DNA from: Adiantum capillus-veneris
Taxonomy: Eukaryota; Streptophyta; Polypodiopsida; Polypodiales; Pteridaceae
Direction: 5' to 3'
Assembly (NCBI GenBank): GCA_014529385.2
Contig: CM043962.1
Coordinates: forward strand, 90,689,180-90,753,179
DNA: 64,000 nt
Under the pieces are notes generated by a model. It was not told where the DNA came from. It saw only the letters and a list, made by a program, of their open reading frames with translations, and searched no databases. Numbering within the stretch: the first letter of the stretch is position 1; every line of letters starts with the position of its first letter. Positions 12,112 through 23,545 of this stretch are shown here, one piece after another. The position numbers were made by a program, and so were the translations under genes.

Positions 12112-12509
12112 TATTGGTTTCTCTTTTCATGCTCAAGAAGAGAGGTCCTCAAGCTTGCTACAAATGGTTGGTGTTATTAATTGCAAAAGAGTAAGTAGAA
12201 TAGGAATTTTTCATCCTTGAAGGACGCTTGCTTTATGCAATTAACGGGGATACTGTCGAGAGCTATGGTCTTAATAATTGAGTCCTATGGGGCTTGCCCA
12301 TGGCTTAACCATTATTGAGCTATTAGAAGCTTGACAGGAACCGGTGTTGTCTTGGCTCTGTTAAATCCTCTCTTCTTTTCTTTGCAATCAATAATATTCA
12401 ATCCACTATATAGATGCTTGAGTGCTTATCTTTGAAGTTAAAGAGGAGTAGCAACTAGAGCTTGAAGTGCCAAATTACAAGTAAACATTTACACATGAAA
12501 TTTGCTAGT

Positions 12510-15500
12510 ATGGATGACAAGGAAAAAGAGATTGAAATGAATGTTGATAGCTTTGATTTTGCTAATGAAAGAGCAACTAATGATACCTCTATTCTTGTAA
12601 ACTATCTTGTTTCTAGGCTTCAACAAGCCTTGGACAATCAATCCCTCCAAGGTAAGTGCTATAGCAATTGCGCACCCATGGTATTCTCCAAACTCCCCAC
12701 CAAGAAGAGAGAGTACTTAGGAAAGCTCCTAGTGAGACTTTCAAAAGAGGACTCTCTCCAATAAGGGAAGAAGAGGAGGATCCATATGAAGGGCTCAAAA
12801 ACTTACTACTCGATGAGGCATCTCCCTCCCAAAGGAGAACCCAAGTTCAACAGTAGAGCCCCCACCAAAACAGCGAGAAAGAAGGGAGTCTCCTGCCACC
12901 TCGATGGAGATGGCTTCACGAAGACGGCGGGAAAAATGCTCTCCAACACCCCCTAAATGGAGAAGACCATCGCATACTCCTCTTCACCATAATTCAAAGA
13001 GGGAAGAGAGAAAACAAGAGAAAAAAAAGGGGAGAAAGAGGTCACCCTCTTCTCCATCTTCTTCATCCTCTTCCTCTTCTAAAGAAAGTGATGGTGCAGA
13101 CAAGGAGGAACAAGGGAAGAAAAGGCGAGAAAGAGATCACCCTCTTCTCCATCCTCCTCATACTCTTCCTCTTCTGAAGAAAGTGATGGTGCAACTCTTG
13201 AACCACCCAAAAGAAGAGGCCATAGGAAATCCTATGCCACCTGGAAAAGGTCGTCTAAGCTCAAAGAGGGAGGAAATAACATCTCTTTCCTTACCCACGA
13301 TAGCACCTTTGGTGCTACGAACAAAGTCTTGGCCTTTATCCAACAATTCGATGCGGGGTTTGGAGATGAGGGCTTCACGGAGTTCTCTAAGCTACATCAT
13401 GTAGCTATGCATTTTCAAAAGTCCACCAGGCAATGGTGGTCTAGCCTACGAGCAAACAATGAAGCTCCACGGACATGGAAAGCTTTAAGAGATTCCATCA
13501 TGAAGCAGTTTTTGGCTACCGATGCCAAAGACAAAGTACGCACCGAATGGTGAAACTTGAAGCTCTCTCCCTATGAATCTATTCACAAAAATATGTAGAC
13601 AAGTTTTGGGATTTACATCTCAAAGCTATTGTCTACAAAAAGATGGATTTTGGAGAGCAAAAATAATATTTTTGTGCGGGTTTATATGAGGATTTGACGG
13701 AGTATGTTAACTCCCAAAGGCCACACACCATATCTGCGGTCATACACCATACCATGGTGGCTTCAAGAATCAACTTCCAACAAGGGACTAAGAGAAATCT
13801 TAAGCCAATGGAAAACAAGGACCGTAACGAGCCTAAGGGAAAGGAAAATTTCCAAAGTCTCCCAAAGACAAGGACAACAACAACAAAGCTAAGGAGAGGG
13901 ATTTTATATAGGCAAAAATAAGAGTCTCTCCTGAATAGCTAGAGCGTTATCAAAAAGATAACCGTTGTTTCAAGTGCGGGAAGGAATGGAATGCCTATTG
14001 TGCTTGCCCCCACAAGAATACACGTAATGAGCTTCCTAAAGCTACCTTGGTCGAAATTCAAGAAAAGGATGCTCATCACAAAGGATCTCCTCTATGTCAT
14101 GGTTGGGGGAAGGTAAGAGAACATGATGCTTCCATTCTCTTTGACCCTAGTTCTACTCACTATTTCATATCCACAGAGTTGGCCACCAATCTAGCCATCC
14201 AAGCCTATGAGATGGGAGATGTCCTACCTACCGATGGTGCTTTCAAGGGGCAAGAAGCCTCACTCACTCCCTTAATTTGGAAATTGAGGCTCCATGTTCA
14301 AATCTATGTGGACAAGGGGGATTTCTTCATCTCTCCTCTCAAGCATGAGGATGTAATCCTAGGGGCACCATGGTCACGATTGCATGGCTGCCAATGTTAA
14401 ATTCCCTGAAAGACAAATCTACTTTAGGTTCAAGGAAAAAGATATATACATAGATGCTAAGGAGTTGGGTAGTACCATACCCATTGTACATAAGCAAGTT
14501 TTCAATAAGTCAATAAAGAGCCTATTTTTGTGTACATGATTTTTGTTAAAGATTCTCAAAATGGACCTAATGTTTTAGCAAAAGAATATATAACCAATCA
14601 AAAGGAATTAGAGTTATCCAAGTTCCTCAAGGGATTCCAAGATATTTTTATTGACGACATCCCTTGTGACCTACCTCCCAAACAAGGGGATGACGACCAT
14701 GCAATTGAACTTCTTCTAGGAAGCTCATCACCTAATAAGGCCTCCTTATCAAGTTTCCCAAGCTCAACAAGAGGAGATTATGTGGAAAGGGCATGAATTG
14801 GTTGAGAAAGGCATGGTTAGGCCTAGCTCATCTCCATTTTGTTCACAAGTGTTATTAGTGCAAAAGAAATATGGCACACATCGTATGTGTGTCGATTATA
14901 GAGCACTAAACTCGATCACTATCAAGAATAGGTTTCCTGTTCCACGGGTAGAAGACCTATTTGATAAGTTACAGGGGTTGACCTACTTCAGTAGGATTGA
15001 CCGTAAAAATGGCTACCATCAAATAAGGATAGTTGATCAAGACATTGTAAAGACCGCATTTCACACTACGTTTGGTCTTTACGAGTACATTGTCATGCCT
15101 TTTGGCTTGACCAATGCCCAACCACATTTAACTACCTGATGGAGAAGCTATTCAAGCCTCACTGAACCTTCACTGGAGTGTTCTTTGATGATATAATCAT
15201 CTACTCTAATTCATTAGACGAACACAAGAAACACCTCCAGGTAATATTTCAAGTTTTACAAGAGAATAAACTTTATATTAATAGAAAGAAAAGTGAATTT
15301 TTCTTACAAGAGATTTAGTATTTACGTCACATTATCTCTCAAGATGGCATCCAAATGGATCCATCAAAGCTAGAGGTAATAAAAGGATGGCCTAATCCAA
15401 GGAATCTGCATGAACTAAGAAGCTTTATAGGTATGCGTGCATGCTATAGACTCTTCATAAAAAAGTTCTCACAAATCGCGGGACCATTACATGACCTAAG

Positions 15501-16979
15501 AAAGAAAAATGTTAGGTATATATGGTCCACTAAGGAGAACAATGATTTCGAAAAGCTTAAAGAGAAGCTTATCTCTCAACCTGTGCTTACACTGTCGGAT
15601 CTCTCAAAGCCATCTGAGGTCCAATGCGACGCCTGTGGTGATTGCCTTGGAGCTGTTTTGCTTCAAGAAGGGCATGCCATAGCCTACAAAAGGCAAAGGC
15701 TCGACCCTATTGAGAAATCTCTAGGGATATATGAGAAGGAACTCTTAGCAGTTTTACATGCTCTAGACTTGTGGAAGCACTATTTATTGGGGACTCCTTT
15801 CATTATGCGAACAAATCACCAAAGCCTTAAGTACTTCACGACGTAGAACAAGCTCTCCGACAAACAAATGAGGTGGGTAAATTTCCTTTCACAATTTCAT
15901 TTTCATATTGCTCACATTGCTGGCAAGAATAATCAAGTGGCCGATGCACTATCAAGATGATCGAGAGTGAATGAGATATCCATAGCAACTCACAATGATC
16001 TATCTTCTATGATAGATGAGTACGCTATCGATCCCAATTTTAGAGTTTTGATTTCAGCCCTTGCACTAGGGAAGAAGGAAGAACCATTTACCCTACAAGA
16101 TGATTATCTTCTCTATGGAAATAGACTATGCGTTACTAAATCACTACGTGAGAAAGTAATGTATGAATCTCAAGATCCTCCTTATGCGGGGCGTAGAGGG
16201 ATTTCAACTACCCGAAAAGGGATAGAAACATACTTCTATTGGCCTACCATGAAAGCAAATATACAAGAGTATGTTTCAAAATGTCTGGTATGCCAAAAGA
16301 CGAAGTTTGATAGAGGGAAGCAACCTGGATAGATTCAACCTTTGCCAATTCCTAATTCACTGTGGGAGAGCATATCCATGGATTGCCCAAGTCTATCCAT
16401 GGGAATATAGGAATATGGGCGATAGTAGACAGGTTTAGCAAACAAGCACATTTTATACCTGTAAAAAAGACTATTAAGGCCCATCAAATGGCAACCCTCT
16501 TTCTATCCCAAATCTTCAAGTAGAATGGCTTGCCAATGTCTATAGTGTCGGATAGAGATCGTAGAATGACCAGTATTTTCTGGAAGGGTCTCTTTGAGAA
16601 CTTAAGTTCAAGGCTAAACTTATCTTCCTCCTATCATCCCCAAACGGATGGCCAAAGAATAGCTAACCGAACAATCCTTGATCTACTAAAAGCTTATGTC
16701 ACAGAAGTAAATCAAAAGTCCCAATGGGAGAAGTACTTACCTTTAGTGATGTATGCTTATAATAACATTGTACATACTTCCATGGGAAAATCACCTTTTG
16801 AGGTAATAGAGGGGAGATCAAAAAGTCCCGTGCTACTCAAGGTACATGGGAAGATCTTCGCTGCTGCAGATGAATATAGCTGAGACCTGCAAGAATCTTT
16901 CCAATAGATTAAGGATGCTATTTTCATCTCTCAGCAAAGCCAAAAGGCTACTGCTACTGATAAGCACAGAAGAGGTCTA
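12510..16979 (+). pseudogene. Gypsy-1 gag-pol, upstream part, broken
   Basis: The gag start is taken as ATG 12510 (MDDKEKEIEMNV). Domains, in several frames: Ser and Lys-rich linker (12900-13250); retrotransposon gag core (FGDEGFTEFSKLHHVA, RQWWSSL, 13300-13620); zinc knuckle at 13966-14007 (C-x2-C-x4-N-x4-C, His replaced by Asn); protease-like FDPSSTHYF (about 14140-14170); RT ([27 protein letters not shown], 14780-15300); RNase H (15355-15960); integrase zinc finger and core (SDRDRRMTS, HPQTDGQR, 15967-16979). Stops include those near 13551, 14398, 15137, 15316 and 16330. Copia-2 cuts the frame after 16979, and the gene resumes at 22735. Confidence 0.88.
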
Positions 16980-17213
16980 TGTTAAAGAATATGATGTTAA
17001 AGAATATGTCCATTGTGCTATGGGCGGCCGGACACTGACTATACTATGTTATAAATATACTTTGGATAATAGTTAAAAGAGAAGAAGAGGAGAGCAGCAC
17101 GTTGAATGGTTGCTGTCTGCAGGGTAACGATTGTGTGTGTGTGTCTCGATGTGTGTTAGTGTGTGTGCGTGTAGTCTTCTTTCCTACCTTCTGCATCACC
17201 TGCGCACTCTACA
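16980..17213 (+). repeat. Copia-2 5' LTR
   Basis: A 234-bp direct repeat of 22468-22729. The first 25 bases hold GTTAAAGAATATG twice. Most of the length difference is a GT microsatellite, short here (about 17130-17171) and long in the 3' copy (about 22616-22688). Confidence 0.93.
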
Positions 17214-17216
17214 AAG

Positions 17217-17232
17217 TGGTATACGAGCTCAG
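17217..17232 (+). other. Copia-2 primer binding site, degenerate
   Basis: TGGTATACGAGCTCAG follows the LTR by 3 bases. It matches the iMet site TGGTATCAGAGC except around TACGA against TCAGA, so it is probably the mutated primer site. Confidence 0.6.
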
Positions 17233-18114
17233 TTTAAGGAGCTACAGTCAATACACAGATTTCCTCAGCTCTGGAAAACAACAAAAAAGAGAGGTTTTTT
17301 GGTCATAACTCCCTTACTCGAACTCGGAATACAGTGATCCAGGAGTCTATCTTTATGTTTTTGGGCATTTTGGATGCATTGGCATACTCAGATTTGCCAA
17401 AATCTATAATTTTCTGCAGCACACAGCCAACTCACACAAGCATAGGAGATTTCCAGTTTTTCACTCGGAAGTAGATTTACAGGTTACGGGTGAAGAATTC
17501 AGCATTTACACAGGTTTTGGAGAGCGACATAGAGCTTTTGAATCATGATATTGTGTTATCGAAGATTATGTTTGGTTGTTGTGGGTCCGTTATGGACAGC
17601 CACCTATGTAAGAAAGGTTGTCGGAAGAAGTTGAGGGGTTATATTGTCAGATTGAGTACTTTGTGGTTATGTATGGATATGCGGTTAATGTATTTTGGAA
17701 AACTGCAGCCTTTGTGAGGGTCGAGTGAGGTTTTTTGAAGCCTTGCCTTGGGAGCTTTGGTACCTTGGCAAGGTGGACTAGGTACTGGAGTGAACCCCCG
17801 ACTGGCCCCGCGAAAGACCTCATATGTCGTTTACGACTATGGGAAGAAGGTGGATGTATGGATATGTGGTACATGACAACATATGGATTGCATTTGCATA
17901 CAGGTCCATGTGGACATTGTTTTAGAGTATTTATGCATAGTATTGAGTCACTCTATAGCAAAGTGAGTCAGTGGATTTTCCCGGCAGTGAGAGATTTTCT
18001 GTCAGTGTTTATGAGCACTTTGGTTGAGATTGTCACTTGAGATATTGTCCAAATACAAACGAAACTCTGCCGAAATTTTATCAAAATCCTTTGGAAGAAA
18101 TTGAGAGAGTGAAA
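17233..18114 (+). other. Copia-2 untranslated leader
   Basis: About 0.9 kb lies between the primer site and gag, with no coding signal. It shares two blocks with the Copia-3 leader: CTGCAGCCTTTG then GAGGGTCGAGTGAGG (17703-17732 against 58676-58705), and ACTCTGCCGAAATTT just before gag (18064-18078). Confidence 0.7.
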
Positions 18115-21100
18115 ATGGCAGAAAGTTCAACTCAAGTCACACAAATTATTGGAGAGAAGCTGACCAGAGAGAACTACAACATATGGTCTTACAGGATGGA
18201 GAACTTTATCATGGACAAAGGTTTATGGGACTACATTACAGGTGAACAAGAGTGTCCCGAGGTTGGTTTGGAACCAAACAGAGAGAATGTTGAAGCACAT
18301 AAAACATGGCAAGCAGGAGTAGAAGCTTACAAGAAGTGGATCGAGAATTCAAGGAAAGTGATGCATTGGATTTCACTATGCATTAGTGACTTCTTTATAC
18401 CACATGTGAAGAAGGCTCAATCTCCAAAGGAAGCATGGGAGATACTAGCAAGAATGAACAGCTCCAATACAGAACCACGAAAAGTTCACTTGAAGCAAAG
18501 GTTACATTGTGTATGGCAAGGAAATAGATCCATATCAGATTATGTGACAGAGATAAAGAAAATACAGGAAGATCTTGCGAGCATTAATGTTGAAGTTCTA
18601 GATGATGACTTAGTTTCAGTGACATTGAATGGTTTGGGACCGGAATACAAGTCATTGGATACATCTATATCTGTTCAAGGACACATGCCTGATTTTGAAG
18701 TGTTAGTAAACCTTTTTTTACAAGAAGAGGTGAAGTTAGGCAAGTCAGGTCCTTCTACATCAAATATCAGTTCCAGAGATCAGGTTTTTTACTCTAGAGG
18801 TCGTGGAAACAATAGAGGTGGAAGAGGAAACTATGGTCGTGGAAACAATGTTGGAAGAGGTCAATGGCAAAACCAACAAAGTCAAAGTTACAATGATTAC
18901 AGCCAAAGAGGTAGGGGGAGAGCCGATCTCGTGGACGTGGAGATGGACGATTCGTACATCCTCAAAGAGATGGATATTGTAACAGATGTGGCATTTATGG
19001 TCACTTTGAAAGAGAATGTTACACAAGGCTAAATCAAAATCGTGATCGTGGTGGAAGAGACCGAGGTTATAGAAGATATGGAGGAAACTTTGCTAGATAC
19101 AATCCTCATGATCAAGACATATATGAAAAAAGATGGAGTGGACATTTATTTCCTATGGAGCATGTTGTTGGAAGCATGGTGGAGCCACATCATACAGATG
19201 ATTGGCATTTAGATAGTGGTGCCACAAATCATATGACATATCATGGTGAATGGTTTGACAGAAAAGAGAAGTTAGAAGAGGATGAGTTTGTTGCTACAGG
19301 TGATGATACTATGCATCGGAATACACATGTTGGTTCAGTTCCATTGCTAGAAAAAGACGGGACATACAACACATTGGGAGATGTTCTATATGTGCCTTCA
19401 ATCACAAAGAATTTAGCATCAGTTGGACAAATGACAGATCAAGGGTTGCAAGTCCATTTTAATCGTTATGGCTGCTTCATAGAGGAGTTTCACAAAGGCA
19501 AACCAGGCAAGATATTGGCACGTGGAAGAAAGAAAGGTCGCTTGTTCTCATTGGAAGCTGGAGATCCATGTTCACACAACGTTATGTATGCAAACAAATC
19601 AGCCACTCAAGATGACTAGGCTGAGTTATGGCATAAGAGGATTGGTCATGTCAATTTTAGAAGACTAAAGCATATGCAATCAAATCAAATTGTACGTGGA
19701 TTACCAAAGTTTGGCAGATTGAATTTTGATCATGTTTGTGAAGCTTGCCAATTTGGAAAGCAATCTCGTTTACCATTTCCAAAGAGGGGGAGAATTAGCC
19801 AAAGTCCTTTGAAAATTGTTCATTCAGATATTTGGGGACCTTGTGATCATGCTACGCCGAATGGTTGTCGATATTTTATCACATTCATAGATGATTACAT
19901 CAGAATGACATGGGTTTACTTTCTAAAGGCAAAGTTAGAGGCATTTGAGGTATTCTTGGAGTTCAAAGTTATGGTTGAGAAAGAGAATGGTTGTCAAATT
20001 AAATGCCTACGTACAGATGGAGTGGGAGAGTACATGTCACACAGTTTTGATGATTACTTACGTGAACAAGGCATAAGAAGACAGATTACTTGCAGATACA
20101 CACCACAACAAAATGGAGTTGTTGAGAGAAAGAATAGAGTCATAGCAGAGATTGCAAGAGCCATGATAAATGAGATGAATATGCCATTAACATATTGGGC
20201 TGAAGCAGTTCATACAGCATTACACATTATGAATTGAACACCAACAACTGCCATTCATGAAATTTCACCTTATGAGAGACTTTATGGGATCTAGCCAATA
20301 GTTTCCTACATGAAAGTTTTTGGATGTGTTTGCTATGTTCATGTGCCAAATGAAGCAAGAAAGAAGATGGAGCCAAAGACAGTGAAGTGTATATTCTTGG
20401 GCTACCCAATTGAAAAGAAAGGTTACAAGTGTTATGATCCTACGACAAGACAAGTTTATGTCAGTAGAGATGTCAGATTTTGTGAGCATGAACCATGGTA
20501 TAAACCAAAGCGAGTGATGATAGAAGATGAGTATGAAGAGCAAGAGAATGTGTGTCATGTTGTTGATAAGCCAGGACCAGCAACAAGAACTATTTCAGGA
20601 CCACATATGGCAGAGGAGAGTACAGGAAGTGTCAACCCATGGAGTGGTCGTTTGCGAGATAAGAAGCAAGACGAGAAAGGCAAGAAGAAAGTGATTGAAG
20701 AGAGTTCTGGAGATGAAAGACTCGATGAAGAGCATGGTTTACCACATTTGAGGATACCTGGCAGTAAGCATATTGAGAAATATGTACCCCCATATACAAG
20801 AGTTGAAGAGAAGAGTGCACCACAGTTGAGAAGATCAGAGAGGGTGCATTATCCAGTTGATAGATTTGACATACAACGGTTACATGCGTACACATTATGC
20901 ATACATGGTTTCACGTGTGCAACATAAAGAGCCTACATGTTTTCAAGAGGCAATTGGAAAATCAGAATGGGAGTCAGCTATGGATGATGAGATGGATGCT
21001 CTTGTGAAGAATGACACTGGGGTTTTGGTTCGCTTGCCAAGTGGAAAGAAAGAAATTGGTTCAAAATGGGTATACAAAGTCAAGTGCAAGTCAGATGGTA

Positions 21101-22473
21101 GTGTGGAAAGATACAAAGCGAGGCTTGTTGCTAAAGGTTATGCACAAACAAAAGGTCTTGATTATGATGAGACATTTAGTCCAGTTGCAAAGATGAGAAC
21201 AGTCAGATTGGTGATAGCAATGGCAAGTATCTTCGGTTGGAAGTTATGGCAAATGGATGTCGATAATGCATTCTTGAATGGTGACTTGGAAGAAGAAGTT
21301 TATATGATACATCCAGAGGGTTATCAACATCCAGAGTTTCCATATTATGTGTGTAAGTTGAAGAAAGCATTGTATGGTTTGAAGCAAGCATCTAGAGCTT
21401 GGTGTGAAAAGATAACCAGATTCTTGAAGAAGATTGGATTTAAATAGTCTACTGCTGATCACTCATTGTTTTTGAAGCATGTTGATGGAGAGATCGTCGT
21501 TATTGTTATCTATGTTGATTCTCACTAGAAGTCATGATGAGCAAATTTTGCATGTCAAGAAGAGTTTGTTGAGAGAATTCAACATGAAGGACCTTGGTGA
21601 GTTGAGATATTTCTTGGGAATTGAAATTGTCAACACTTTATCAGGAATTTGGATGATACAAAGACAATACGCGTTGGATATGCTTGAGAAGTATGGAATG
21701 ACAACGTGCAAACCGGTTGATACACCTCTTGATCAAAATGTGAAGTTGTTTGATGATGGACATTACATTGAGGATGTCACTATGTATCGCAAGATGGTTG
21801 GAAGCCTTATTTACTTGACAATAACAAGGCCAGATTTGAGTTATGCAGTGGTGTTGTGAGTCAATTCATGCAAAAGCCATGTAAAAGTCATCTTGATGCA
21901 GTGAGACGGATTATGAGATATGTGAAAGCCACTGTCAGTTATGGAATGTTTTATGAAAATAATGGGAAACCTTGTCTTTATGGTTACACACATGCAGATT
22001 GGGCAAGAGATTTTATGGATAGAAGATCTACAAGTGGTTATGCATTTTCCATTGGCAATGGTATGATAAGTTGGAGTAGCAAGAAGAAATCAACTATAGA
22101 ATTATCAAGTACAGAAGCTGAATATCGTGGAGCAGCTTTGGCAGCATGTGAAGAGTCACGGTTGAGAGTACTTATGGTAGACTTTGGTTTTGACTATCTT
22201 GACAGTGTCATTATATATTGTGACAATATTAGCAGCATCATGTTGGCAAAGAATCCAATTTACCATGCTCGCACTAAACACATTGAAGTACATTATCACT
22301 TAATTAGAGAAAAAGTTTTGGCAGGTGAGATTGATTTGGTGTATGTGAAGACAAATGATCAAGTTGCGGATATATTTACAAAAGCTCTTGGAAAGGAGAA
22401 GTTTTGCTACTTTTGTGAAGCATTGGGAATCCATCATATGCAAGCTCACTCTGAGCTTGAGGGGGAGTGTTAA
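18115..22473 (+). pseudogene. Copia-2 gag-pol, stops and frameshifts
   Basis: ATG 18115 starts Gag (MAESSTQVTQIIGEKL; LTRENYNIWSYRM). After a Gly-Arg-rich tail a one-base loss near 18923 shifts frame; the zinc knuckle CNRCGIYGHFEREC (18978-19019) and protease DSGATNH (about 19212) follow. The integrase has WHKRIGH near 19629, a CEACQFGK finger, and DDE signs HSDIWGP, RTDGVGEY and NGVVERKN. Stops: TAG 19617-19619, TGA 20235-20237, TAG near 20293. RT starts near 20930 in another frame (KARLVAKGYAQT, LWQMDVDNAFLNG). At 21511-21519 YVD is read but the second Asp is lost and the frame breaks. RNase H (STEAEYRGAALA, YCDNISS, TKHIEVHYH) runs after a further shift near 21851 and ends at TAA 22471-22473, inside the 3' LTR. 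Confidence 0.92.
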
Positions 22474-22649
22474 AGAATATGATGTTAAAGAATATGTCCA
22501 TTGTGCTATGGGCGGCTGGACACCGACTATACTATGTTGTAAATATACTTTGGATAATAGTTAAAAGAGAAGAAGAGGAGAGCAGCACGTTGAATGGATG
22601 CTGTAGGGTAACGATTGTGTGTGTGTGTCTCAATGTGTGTTAGTGTGTG

Positions 22650-22690
<41 letters not shown>

Positions 22691-22729
22691 TCTTCTTTCC
22701 TACCTTCTGCATCACCTGCGCACTCTACA
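22453..22729 (+). repeat. Copia-2 polypurine tract and 3' LTR
   Basis: GAGCTTGAGGGGGAG (22453-22467) immediately precedes the 3' LTR (22468-22729, 262 bp). Here the tract is also coding: it encodes the last residues of the pol ORF. Confidence 0.92.
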
Positions 22730-22734
22730 GTCTA

Positions 22735-23226
22735 GCCTTTAAACAAAATGATTGGGTCTTGCTTAAGTTTCCTAGGGCTCGATTAAGGCACACAATGGGC
22801 AAGAATCCTACAGGACACCAAAAGTACTGTGCTAAGTTAGCAAAAAGGTACTATGGTCCCTTTCAGATTCTTAGGCCAATCAATGAGATGACCTATCAAC
22901 TCAAGTTTCCCAACCATTGGCTCATACACAATGCTTTCCATGTGAGCCTACTAAAGCCTAACAAAGGAGAGGCACCTCAAGAAGCAACCATTGAAGACCC
23001 ACCAGAGATTGAAGACCAATAAGAGGTGCTGCAACTTGATTCCATTCTTTGACATGAAGACAAGGTATTGAGAGGTGGTAAGACTATTCGACGATATCTT
23101 ATCAAGTTTAGAAATTATGCTTTTGAAGATACTAGATGGATGCAAGGCATACAATTAAAGGATAACCTAAACCTTGTCAATGCTTACAATGATTCCCTAA
23201 CGGTAAGCAAACGTAAATATGTTTGA
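22735..23226 (+). pseudogene. Gypsy-1 integrase C-terminus and chromodomain
   Basis: This continues the gene broken at 16979. It reads AFKQNDWVLLKF, AKRYYGPFQI and HNAFHVSLLKP, the classic integrase C-terminal domain. After TAA 23020-23022 the same frame gives a chromodomain-like segment (RRYLIKFRNYAFEDTRWM, about 23085-23145) with one more stop (TGA near 23050), ending at TGA 23224. Chromodomains in this class of Gypsy element steer integration toward marked chromatin. The aromatic cage is only partly recognisable. Confidence 0.85.
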
Positions 23227-23545
23227 ATGAACAAAGTTTTTGTCTTATAAGACTCTCTTTTTATTTATTGTGCACAAATGTTAATAATAATGCATGCTTA
23301 GGATCATGTTTATGGAGACGACATCTCCCGAACACCAAGTAGAGTTTGTCACTCTACTATGGAAGATTGAAATGGACTAATGTGCAAACATGCTTGCGGC
23401 AGCTAAGGCTCTAAAGCACCAAATGGACTAGTCATCCATTCTAGAATGGCGTCGTAGGGTAAAATAGGGATCCTCTACCCGCTAGCAAACGGCATAATGA
23501 TTAGGCTTTATCTTCTCTACCTCATAGTCGAGGATGACTATGATT

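Larger units (their letters stand above)
16980..22729 (+). mobile_element. Copia-2: Ty1/copia element nested in Gypsy-1
   Basis: LTRs 16980-17213 and 22468-22729 both run from TGTTAAAG to CTCTACA. The exact target duplication GTCTA lies at 16975-16979 and 22730-22734. Removing the element and one GTCTA rejoins the Gypsy integrase in one open frame (…KHRRGL then AFKQNDW), which proves the insertion order. The gag-pol lineage differs from Copia-1 and Copia-3. Confidence 0.96.
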
